NCBI GenBank assembly: GCA_016787415.1
Contig: JAEUUT010000164.1
Span: 1 to 36,666, forward strand
DNA length: 36,666 nt
Source of the DNA: Saprospiraceae bacterium
GTDB lineage: Bacteria; Bacteroidota; Bacteroidia; Chitinophagales; Saprospiraceae
Direction: 5' to 3'
In this document: positions 24,439 to 32,100 of the stretch, piece by piece
Layout of the letters: each line of letters starts with the position of its first letter
Numbering within the stretch: position 1 is the first letter of the stretch
Translations under genes and position numbers: made by a program
The notes under the pieces: model-generated
Database searches by the model: none
What the model was told of the DNA's origin: nothing
What the model saw: only the letters and a program-made list of their open reading frames with translations

Positions 24439-25992
24439 TTAGGAATGTTTGTGTCGATGCCAATGCCAGTGTAATATCCGGCACAAGCAATCCCGCCACC
24501 AGATTTTTTTCTTTTTGCAGCCCGGACATGAGGCATGTGGCGCCGGACAGTAACTCTTTTCACAAAAACAGTGTCTTTTTACTTTGTCGAGGATGTGGGT
24601 GGCTTCCAGGTTGGTGTATATTGTATCCTGTACTTGATCGCCGATAAAAACAATACCTACTTTTGGCTGAATCAGTGTGCCAGCAGCAAGGCAGTCCTGT
24701 TTTTTGATTTTGAAACTGAATCCATCTATAGTTTGACGGGGGTCAATATCGGGCTGCTTCATACCGGGCAACATAATGCTGTCTATCACAAACATCGCAT
24801 CTAAAGAGTCATAACGAATTGATTTGTTGATTCTGAAGGTACGATTTACAGGCATATACAGGGTGGGTAGAATAAGCCCCTGATAGTTTAAAAAACTTAC
24901 TGTCACAGTTTTTGCAGGAGCCGATCCAAGATTTTGAAATTTGACATTGTATGTCAGCCATTCATCAATCTGGCAAGGACAAAGCGTATCCTTGTCTACC
25001 TTTAAATTATTAGGATCATGGGGAGCGCCGCTAACTTCTAACTTTGTTGATGTTTCAATAACGTTTGGATTAATACCCATGGAAGCCTTAAATTCCGTTT
25101 CAGTCAATGTATCCAGCGCATCACCTGTTTTTTTGAAAATTAAATGCAAAACGGTTACTCCATTATCCGGTCTTAATTTGGGTGCTACTGTCAGGGTGCC
25201 ATTTTTACCATCCAAAACCTGATTAACGTATCTCCAGCCTTGGCCTTGACTGCCTCCATCCATGCTGAAAATATTGTCACCTATAGCCCCTGCATATTCA
25301 AGCGCGGTGTTATCAAAATTAATTTGAATGGGTTGGTCGTTTTGCTTCCAGTCGCTTGCCACCAATGTTATGAAAATCCAGGGGGTATCTGGCTGTTGAA
25401 CGTAAGTTTTTTCCGTATTATGTGCTACAGGTTCAACGTAATATTTATTATCGAACCCAAAGGGGCTCCAGGAGGGAACAAGGTAGAAAATAGTTGATTC
25501 TGGATTAATTTTTCTGATAGTCTTATAAATCGGCATGCTAGCCGGAGGGCTTGAGCAGTTATTATAACTCAAGTTTAATATCGTTGAACCGTTGTTTCCG
25601 GGCTCTCGAACAATCCCTGTTTTGATAGGGCCTCCTTTTCTGGTTATATAATATGTTAACCTATAAAAACCGGGTGGAATGGGAAGTTCCGTAATTGTCT
25701 CCGGTTTATTTTTGGGGATGATTTCTGACCAGAAATACGAGCCACTGGCAGGTTCACCATTCGGATTAGCGACTATTTTATCAAGCCTGTAAAATACCCC
25801 AACCGACGTAACTTCCAGAAGAGGATCATCAATTTTATCAAAATCAAAAGTAGATTTAATCTCTACATCACAATCTTTTGGCGTAAATTCTACATTGAGT
25901 TGGCCGTACACAGATTCGATCAGGCTCAGATTCCAGAGCAGAATCAATAAAGCAAGTTTACTTACAGAAAATCTTATTGTGTAGTGTTTCAT
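24439..25992 (-). CDS. Secreted protein with Cys/His-rich C-terminal tail
   Basis: 517 residues from MKHYTIRFS at 25992, with signal peptide (LALLILLWNLSLIESVYGQ). The body has no motif I can name with certainty. The stretch from about residue 330 (CPCQIDEWLTYNVKFQNLGS, APAKTVTVSFLN) looks like a DUF11/conserved-repeat beta domain. The last 45 residues are striking: seven Cys in pairs or near-pairs (HCFCEKSYC, CPGC, DCLC) followed by alternating His (HWHWHRHKHS), a likely metal-binding or cross-linking tail. No T9SS sorting domain. It is directly upstream of the TPR-CHAT gene (9-base gap), so the proteins probably act together in the envelope. A -7 box is at 26020-26027. Confidence 0.8.
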   Translation of the reverse strand: MKHYTIRFSVSKLALLILLWNLSLIESVYGQLNVEFTPKDCDVEIKSTFDFDKIDDPLLEVTSVGVFYRLDKIVANPNGEPASGSYFWSEIIPKNKPETITELPIPPGFYRLTYYITRKGGPIKTGIVREPGNNGSTILNLSYNNCSSPPASMPIYKTIRKINPESTIFYLVPSWSPFGFDNKYYVEPVAHNTEKTYVQQPDTPWIFITLVASDWKQNDQPIQINFDNTALEYAGAIGDNIFSMDGGSQGQGWRYVNQVLDGKNGTLTVAPKLRPDNGVTVLHLIFKKTGDALDTLTETEFKASMGINPNVIETSTKLEVSGAPHDPNNLKVDKDTLCPCQIDEWLTYNVKFQNLGSAPAKTVTVSFLNYQGLILPTLYMPVNRTFRINKSIRYDSLDAMFVIDSIMLPGMKQPDIDPRQTIDGFSFKIKKQDCLAAGTLIQPKVGIVFIGDQVQDTIYTNLEATHILDKVKRHCFCEKSYCPAPHASCPGCKKKKIWWRDCLCRILHWHWHRHKHS

Positions 25993-26019
25993 AGGGCTGA
26001 ATTTTTTCAGGACTGAATG

Positions 26020-26027
26020 CAAATATA
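26020..26027 (-). promoter_or_regulatory. Promoter -7 box of the secreted-protein/CHAT operon
   Basis: Minus strand TATATTTG fits TAnnTTTG exactly, 27 bases before the start at 25992. No clear -33 TTTG element, so a sigma factor other than the housekeeping one cannot be excluded. Confidence 0.5.
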
Positions 26028-26061
26028 AAATTCTTTCTGATTCGGAAAAATTTTGTTAGAA

Positions 26062-26084
26062 GCGGCGGCCACTTGGGCCGCCGC
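26062..26084 (-). terminator. Strong hairpin after the Cys-rich protein gene
   Basis: GCGGCGGCC (26062-26070) and GGCCGCCGC (26076-26084) are perfect complements with a 5-base loop, 35 bases after the stop at 26120. On the minus strand a weakly T-containing stretch follows, so termination may be partial. Confidence 0.55.
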
Positions 26085-26119
26085 CTCAAAAGCGGTTCTT
26101 TGGGATATACCGGCGGCTT

Positions 26120-26725
26120 TTAGTCCTTGCACAGGTTAAGCACGAAACAGGCATCCGCATGGCCTGTGTAACAGATCGTGTAACACACCGGACCAAATTT
26201 CAGCAAATACTTGCCTGCTTTGGCGCCGCGGTTGTACAGTACAATTTCGCGGGTAACACAGGTCGGAACGCCATGCTGGCAAGGGCCGATCGTGCCGAAG
26301 CACAGGGCGCCACGGGGGTGTACCTCTACGGAAGGGAATCCGTCGGGCAAGGTGGCTACGGGATTGCCGAATTCATCGGTGACGGTAATCTGTCCGATCA
26401 TCACATTTTCGAATGCAATATTGGAATAGCCGTTACAAACGGTAATTGTTGCCACCTCGAAACCGTTGCTTTCCATGCCGTCGCACTTGCTGTCGCCCCA
26501 TTTTACAGAAAAATGCGGCTCGGCGTGCGGGAGTTTCAATACTTCGCAGCCACATTCGTCGGGGCGCGGATTACAGGGTACGAGCGCGTTGACTTTCGAT
26601 GCGGCGAGATGGTTGTAATAAGCATCTACGCTGGCAGCTGCCCGTGCGCAAGGGTCGAAGGGTTTGCGTTCCTGATCGTCCTTGTTGATTTCTGTGGATT
26701 CGAGTTCTTTTTGAGTCTTGGACAT
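26120..26725 (-). CDS. Cys-rich protein of unknown function
   Basis: 201 residues, not recognised. There is no signal peptide: the N-terminus is highly charged (MSKTQKELESTEINKDDQER). Thirteen Cys residues are spread over the protein, some in close groups (DECGCEV, VCYTICYTG), so metal binding or disulfides after non-classical export are possible. The middle (ATITVCNGYSNIAFENVMIG, QITVTDEFGNPVATLPDGF) looks like an Ig-type beta domain. The gene faces the divergent sigma factor gene across 325 bases and precedes the secreted/CHAT pair on the same strand, separated from it by a hairpin at 26062. Position alone suggests membership of the same system. Confidence 0.75.
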   Translation of the reverse strand: MSKTQKELESTEINKDDQERKPFDPCARAAASVDAYYNHLAASKVNALVPCNPRPDECGCEVLKLPHAEPHFSVKWGDSKCDGMESNGFEVATITVCNGYSNIAFENVMIGQITVTDEFGNPVATLPDGFPSVEVHPRGALCFGTIGPCQHGVPTCVTREIVLYNRGAKAGKYLLKFGPVCYTICYTGHADACFVLNLCKD

Positions 26726-27050
26726 TGGGTGATTTTTTTTGAGTTTTGCCTACTCTGTTTCAGGCTTTTCGGCTTTGGCCCGGCCAGATGTTGCTCCGGC
26801 CATCCAGTTGGTTGAATTCAGAAAAATCAACCGCTTGTAATGGAATAAGTCAAAAGCCCACCCAATGTGACAACTTGATGAAAAAAAATTTTAGGGCGCA
26901 GGTTTTCGGAAAAAAGAATGGTCGATGGAGCGCCAGAATCGTACTTTAACTAAACTCATTCCTGAAAAAACGTCACAAAATGCATCTCGAAGTATTATAT
27001 GAATACGAACAGGGAATACTACATTTGTCGATATAAGCGCTGCATACCTT
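26726..27050. other. Divergent intergenic region between the Cys-rich gene and the sigma factor gene
   Basis: 325 bases without a gene. It holds the sigma-gene -7 box (27020-27027), a small GGCC-type inverted repeat region near 26773-26802 (TGGCCCGGCCAGATG...CCGGCCA) and an A/T-rich stretch with AAAAAAAATTTTAGGGCGCA around 26881-26900. The last could be a promoter for an alternative sigma factor, but I know no consensus to support that. Confidence 0.4.
27020..27027 (+). promoter_or_regulatory. -7 box of the sigma factor gene
   Basis: TACATTTG fits TAnnTTTG exactly, 23 bases before the ATG at 27051. Confidence 0.5.
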
Positions 27051-27626
27051 ATGAATTCGACACCTGATTCCCCGGATAAAAATTTTGGACTAACACAAGC
27101 GGAGTTTGATATTTTACTTGAAAAACTTCGACAAGGCGACAATGAATTGTTCGAAAAAATATTCCTGGCCCAGTTTGGCCACCATAAAAAGTTTCTGAAA
27201 ACAAATTTCAAGGTGCAGGATTGCAATGCACATGATGCGGTGATGGAGGCCCTGCTTCGTTTCCGCCAATTACTGATTGACGGGAAACTCCGGTATGACA
27301 ATTTGCAAGGATATTTACTTATGATCGTTAAAGCGATCTACCTGAAGAATTTTACGAACAACAGAGAGTTACCAACTGACGAATTTGTTGAAGTTGTATC
27401 ATGGCTGGAAATAGAACCATTTGATGAAGAAAGTTTGGACAGTCTGGAAAAAGCATGGCAAAAACTGGAGGATTTGTGCCGGCAGTTGCTAAAAGGTTTT
27501 TACTATGACCGCACCGATCTCAGAACACTGACTGTACAATTGAATGTTTCATCCGAGGCGAATACCCGAAAACAGAAAGAACGCTGTATCAAAAAATTGC
27601 GATCGCATTTTTTAAATTTGTTTTAA
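27051..27626 (+). CDS. ECF-type (sigma-70 family) RNA polymerase sigma factor
   Basis: 191 residues, the size of an extracytoplasmic-function sigma factor. A region 2-like part spans about 20-105 (ELFEKIFLAQFGHHKKFLK, NAHDAVMEALLRFRQLL, NLQGYLLMIVKAIYLKNF) and a region 4-like helix-turn-helix about 140-190 (LCRQLLKGFYYDRTDLRTLT, SSEANTRKQKERCIKKLRSH). The linker is acidic (EPFDEESLDSLEKAW). It should direct RNA polymerase to a small set of promoters. The next gene, 19 bases downstream, encodes a membrane protein with a cytosolic N-terminus that may be its anti-sigma or tether. The divergent genes toward the CHAT protease are candidate targets. Sequence similarity in region 2 is moderate, so the subgroup is not assigned. 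Confidence 0.82.
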   Translation: MNSTPDSPDKNFGLTQAEFDILLEKLRQGDNELFEKIFLAQFGHHKKFLKTNFKVQDCNAHDAVMEALLRFRQLLIDGKLRYDNLQGYLLMIVKAIYLKNFTNNRELPTDEFVEVVSWLEIEPFDEESLDSLEKAWQKLEDLCRQLLKGFYYDRTDLRTLTVQLNVSSEANTRKQKERCIKKLRSHFLNLF

Positions 27627-27645
27627 TAATCTAATCAACCTACCC

Positions 27646-28326
27646 ATGAGAAAAAGTATACGGGAGCAACTTAAAAATCAAAACTTGCCTGATGACGATC
27701 TCTCCGATGACGAACAGCAATTGCTTCGGCAAATGCTGGATCGGCAACTGGCAAAAAAATGGACCGAAGAACTTAAAAAACAAGGGATACATCGAATACC
27801 GCCCATGAAGCCGCTTCGTTCTCGCATGCTGCCCTGGGCCACCGTAGCCGCTTTTCTTCTCCTTGGCGCATTCGGGTGGTGGTGGCTGACACAGCCTCCT
27901 GTACCACAAAAAATGGCAGCCCAGTACCTGGAGCAACCTTTTCCCTGGAGCGAATCCATTAGAGATGGCAATGGAAATATCAACCAGCAACGCACACGCA
28001 GCCAGCAAGCCTATCAAAATGGTGATTACAAAGCGGCACTGGAAGACATTGCTCCGCTTATTTCTGAAGGACGAAAGGAGGATTTATTTCTGGCCGGACT
28101 CTGCCATCAGAGCCTATCGCAATACACAGAAGCCGTATCACTTTTGGAGAAAGTCAGGACTGCTGACCCCTCTTTTTACCACGACGAAATCAACTGGTAC
28201 CTCGGACTCAATTATGTGATGCTTCGCGACAATGAAAATGCCCGTGTGGCACTACAACGAGTAGTCAACAGCAGCAGCAGCCGAAACAAGCAAGCAGCAC
28301 TCGAATTGTTGGAAAAGTTGAGATGA
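27646..28326 (+). CDS. Single-pass membrane TPR protein, possible anti-sigma factor
   Basis: 226 residues. A charged, acidic cytosolic N-terminus (1-58, DDDLSDDEQQLLRQM) leads to one membrane helix (61-82, MLPWATVAAFLLLGAFGWWW). A periplasmic part follows with TPR-like repeats (about 115-225: SQQAYQNGDYKAALEDIAPL, SQYTEAVSLLEKVRTADPSF, INWYLGLNYVMLRDNENARV). The topology is that of many anti-sigma factors, with a sigma-facing segment inside and a sensor outside, but no zinc-finger anti-sigma motif is visible, so the role is inferred from position. It follows the sigma gene by 19 bases and is surely in the same transcript. Its TPR part could meet the TPR region of the divergent CHAT protein in the periplasm. 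Confidence 0.8.
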   Translation: MRKSIREQLKNQNLPDDDLSDDEQQLLRQMLDRQLAKKWTEELKKQGIHRIPPMKPLRSRMLPWATVAAFLLLGAFGWWWLTQPPVPQKMAAQYLEQPFPWSESIRDGNGNINQQRTRSQQAYQNGDYKAALEDIAPLISEGRKEDLFLAGLCHQSLSQYTEAVSLLEKVRTADPSFYHDEINWYLGLNYVMLRDNENARVALQRVVNSSSSRNKQAALELLEKLR

Positions 28327-28336
28327 TAAGCGCCTC

Positions 28337-28834
28337 TCAATGACACTTAAAATAATCAAACGGCTCCAAACAGTCCAGACACTTAAACAGCGCCTTACAA
28401 GCCGTTGACCCAAACTGCGACACCATTTCCGTGCGGGTGGAATGACAAAACGGACATTCCAGCGCGCGGTGTTCTCCTGTAAGCGCTTTTTTATCCATAC
28501 TCGCTTCGGCGGGCGGCGCGATGCCGTATTCAGCCAGTTTTCGGCGGCCGTCGGCACTGAGCCAGTCGGTCGTCCAGGCCGGACTGAGAACGGTAGTTAC
28601 GCGGCTTTTGTTGAACCCGGCTTCCTGCAAGGCAGCGCGGATATTTACCTCAATCATGTGCATGGCCGGGCAGCCGCTGTAGGTGGGCGTAATGACGACC
28701 TCCACCTCGCCATCGGGGTGCTGTACGACATCCCGAATGATGCCCAGGTCGCGTATGGTGAGTACCGGAATTTCCGGGTCGAAAACCGTATCGAGCGAAC
28801 GGTTGATTTGGTCGAGCACCTGAAGAGCAGGCAT
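28337..28834 (-). CDS. paaD: PaaD-like protein (MIP18-family domain plus C-terminal zinc ribbon)
   Basis: 165 residues. The N-terminal MIP18/DUF59 domain (LDTVFDPEIPVLTIRDLGII, TPTYSGCPAMHMIEVNIRAAL) and the C-terminal four-Cys zinc ribbon (CPFCHSTRTEMVSQFGSTAC, then KCLDC and a final KCH) are the full PaaD layout. In the phenylacetate pathway PaaD (also called PaaJ) is thought to help mature the di-iron centre of the PaaABCE phenylacetyl-CoA epoxidase. None of paaA, B, C or E is adjacent here: downstream is the convergent TPR gene and upstream the end of the giant surface-protein gene. It may act on a remote paa locus or in general Fe-S assembly. A near-consensus TAACTTTA lies shortly before the start. 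Confidence 0.9.
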   Translation of the reverse strand: MPALQVLDQINRSLDTVFDPEIPVLTIRDLGIIRDVVQHPDGEVEVVITPTYSGCPAMHMIEVNIRAALQEAGFNKSRVTTVLSPAWTTDWLSADGRRKLAEYGIAPPAEASMDKKALTGEHRALECPFCHSTRTEMVSQFGSTACKALFKCLDCLEPFDYFKCH

Positions 28835-28874
28835 TGTATCTGAATTTTGAGGTAAAGTTATCCCATCTGCTTAA

Positions 28875-28912
28875 ATAAAAAAACAGCCAAAGGGTATCTA
28901 CCCTCTGGCTGT
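28875..28912 (-). terminator. Intrinsic terminator after the giant T9SS protein gene
   Basis: On the minus strand ACAGCC(AGAGGGTA)/(TACCCTTT)GGCTGT forms a stem of about 13 pairs with one mismatch (28883-28912), followed by seven T and a T-rich tail (28875-28882). It is about 245 bases beyond the stop codon at 29157 and just ahead of paaD. Confidence 0.75.
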
Positions 28913-29156
28913 GACATTCCACAAGATTATTACGAAGATTGTACCAATGCGAGGCGAACGTGCCTGCTGCTGATAGCCAAAAAGCAGTAGGCGAATGTTC
29001 GGCGCCGCAGGAGTTTTTTTATGAGCGGGGTTGGAAGCAGGCGCCCGACTTTTCGGACGCCTGCGACCCGCTGTTTCGCTCCCCCATGCCCCCTTCAACG
29101 CTTTGAAAGAAACATTTTGGTGGAGGGGCGAACTTGTAAAGAGCAACTATTTCATT
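28913..29156. other. 3' untranslated/intergenic stretch after the giant surface-protein gene
   Basis: No gene was seen. It contains a GC-rich imperfect hairpin at about 29036-29063 (GCAGGCGCCCGAC / GGACGCCTGC) without a T-run. This and the terminator at 28875 would give the surface-protein transcript a structured 3' end. Confidence 0.4.
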
Positions 29157-32100
29157 TTATTTAATCTGGATCATCTTGCGCGTGGCGCTGTCATTATCCG
29201 TTTGCAGGGTGTAGGTAAGCAGTCCATTGACGTTCACCATACTGCGGTCGATCGGGAAAGAATTGTATCCTTTGCTGAATTTGCCGCGTTGCAGGTGAAT
29301 CAGGTGGCCTGCTTCGTCGTAAATGCTCAGGGTAGCCTGTGTATCTTCCGGCAGGTGGAATCCGATAACGGTACTGCTCATGAACGGATTCGGCATATTC
29401 TGGTACAGTTCGAATCCTACACCGGTGATCGTTGGACCATCCTTACCCTGGAAGCGGAACGTGATATCCAGTTTTTCGCCTTCTGCCGTGTAGGCTTCTG
29501 CCTTGGTGATGCGGCTGGAAACGCCCAGCATTTTGCTGATTTCACCCGATTTTCTGGCCTTGAAGCGCAGTGTGAAACGGGCTTGTTCGTTGCCATCCCA
29601 ACTGGTTGTCAGGGCGCCTTCTTCCGAGAACAAAGCGAAGTTGTCGGTTTTCATGGCATCACCCGGTTTGATGTCTATCAGTTCCAGATCGCCGAAGTTC
29701 ATGGTAAATTGATACCCTTGCACTTTCTGATCGGCTGTAAAGGTCACTTCAAACATTTCACCTGCTTTCACCATGCCGTTGTTGCTTTGCGTAGACGGTG
29801 CTTCCACATCGAAGACCAGGGCGCCGCTGCTGCGTTCTTCCGAACTCATCAGAGAGTTGGCAATTACAGAATTATTCACGTCGCCAATTTTGATGGCCAC
29901 CATGCTATTCTCCATCTGGGTTCCTTGCAGATCCGATACCGTTTTGTTTTCCGGGAAAACAGACTGGAATGGATTGGCCGGGTTATCAAACTGGTAGTCG
30001 CGGTCGACGAAGCGCCAGGACGTGTTGTTCGGGAGGTCTTCGTAAATACCCAGGATCAGTTTGCGCAGTTCAACAATGTCGAAAGTTGTGATCGAACCCG
30101 AGCGGTTGGCGTCGGCAGCAATCATCTTATAAGGCGAAGCCAGCGGTTCGAGCCCCAGGATGTGTTTGTTGATCAGCACCAGGTCATACGTCGTCACACC
30201 ATTCAGCGGATTGTTGTCTTTGGTAGGCGTAAGCGTGTAGTCTGACAGCGTTGGAATGGCTTCCGGGAACTCGAAGTAGCCCTGGTCGTTGGTCATTACG
30301 AACTGATTGAAGGCAGTACCATTGGGCGACTGACCCGACAATTCTACATCGCATTCCTCCAGGCCATAGTCCATTTCCGTTTGCATGACGCCTGCTACAG
30401 TAGCCTGTGTTTGTCCACCGCCGCAGTTGTTCAACGGGTCCTGGATGGTGATGATGGCAGAGCAATAATCTGCATTACCCGCCTGATCCATTGCCCACAA
30501 CTGTACGGTTTGCTGTCCTATATCCGAACAATCGAATACGATGGAAATAATCGGCTGCCCGTTGTTGTCGAGCGGGAATTGCTGTGGCCCGCCTGCTGTC
30601 TGTATCCCGAATGTCAGGTTTTCTTCCGGTGTGCAGTTGTCATCTGCCTGCAGGAGGAAATCGCTGGCAAAAAGCGTCACCATTCCTGTCGGCATCAGGG
30701 TAACACCCCACCCGCCCTGGCAGAAGATAGAAGGTGGTTTGCAATCGCGCACCACGATGGTGTATTCGCATACACTTTCGTTGCCACAACCGTCGCCGAC
30801 GATCCATTTGATTTTGTGTACACCGTGTGGCAATTCAGGCAGCACGTAGTTGCCCGGCGAACCGGCAGTGTTCCAGCGCACGCCTGCGGTCAGGCTGCCG
30901 TTGACAACCGAAGTTTGCAGGGTAAAGCGGTATTTCTGGTTGAGCGCTACATTGCGTTCATCGAAGTTGCGCACCGTACCACCTGCGAAGTTGGCCGTAT
31001 TGGCATTGTTGTACCGAACGGTGCCATCGGCTGGCGGGTTAGTGCTGCTTACCACCGTTTCCATGTTTCCATCGCCATCGAGGTCGAGGAACAACAGGTA
31101 GCGGACACTCAGGTTGGTACCCGAGCACAGGTCGGATGCGTTGATGTTGAGGTCGGCAGGCGCTTCGCACAAATCATGCATTTCGTTGTGCGTATCGTAC
31201 CAGTACGACTCGTTCCACAGGCCGGGGTTGTTCGTGGTATTATCACAAATAGTATCTGGCGACGACGGGCAAATCATGACAGGTGGTTGATTATCAATCA
31301 CTTTAATGATTTGCTTGTATTTATAGCACGATGTAGCGGCATTCCAGAAACTGCTATAATCAGTAGCCTGCGTATCGTTGGCATTAATTTTCACCACAGA
31401 AGACGTCCAGGGCGAAGGTGTTCCAGGGGCCGACACGATGGGGCCAGTCAGGTTGGCCGGCGCATCGGGCGTGGCACTCGGTGTCGGATTGGGCACGCTG
31501 GTACACAGGCTTTGCGGTGTGTAACTGCACCAGTTGATGACGGTCCAGGTTCGTTCGATTTTATAGCAGGCATCGGGCACTACGGTGAAAATCTGATCCT
31601 GGTAGGCTACGCCGAGCAGTTCGCAGTCTTCTCCATAGAAGGTTGGTTCGCCATAGATGCCATTGCCGTTGCAACTATTGATAACCACATCGTTCGGGAA
31701 TTTGATACCGAATTTCTGGTCGTATGTCACCGTAATTTTCTGTGTGCAACTGCTCGACAGGCCGCGGCAGTCGTATGCACGGAAAGTACGTGTAATGATA
31801 CCTCTGTTGCAGGTCGTGTCGAACTGGCTGTAGTTGGCCGAGTGCGTCAGTCCCTTGTGGTTCTGGTAATACTTGGTAGAGTCGAGGCAGCAGTTGTCGT
31901 ACACATTTGGTACGCCATATGCCCACAGGCTCGGGTCGAAGTTTTCACAACTTACCGTCACATTCAGCGGCGGCTCGCAGATCGGTTTGATCTTGTCCTG
32001 TACTTCCACCTGGATGGTACATTCATTGAAGATGGGCGTTCCATCAGGGTAATGGCTGATATTACCAAGCGCATCTACCTGATACACCCGCAGAATGACA

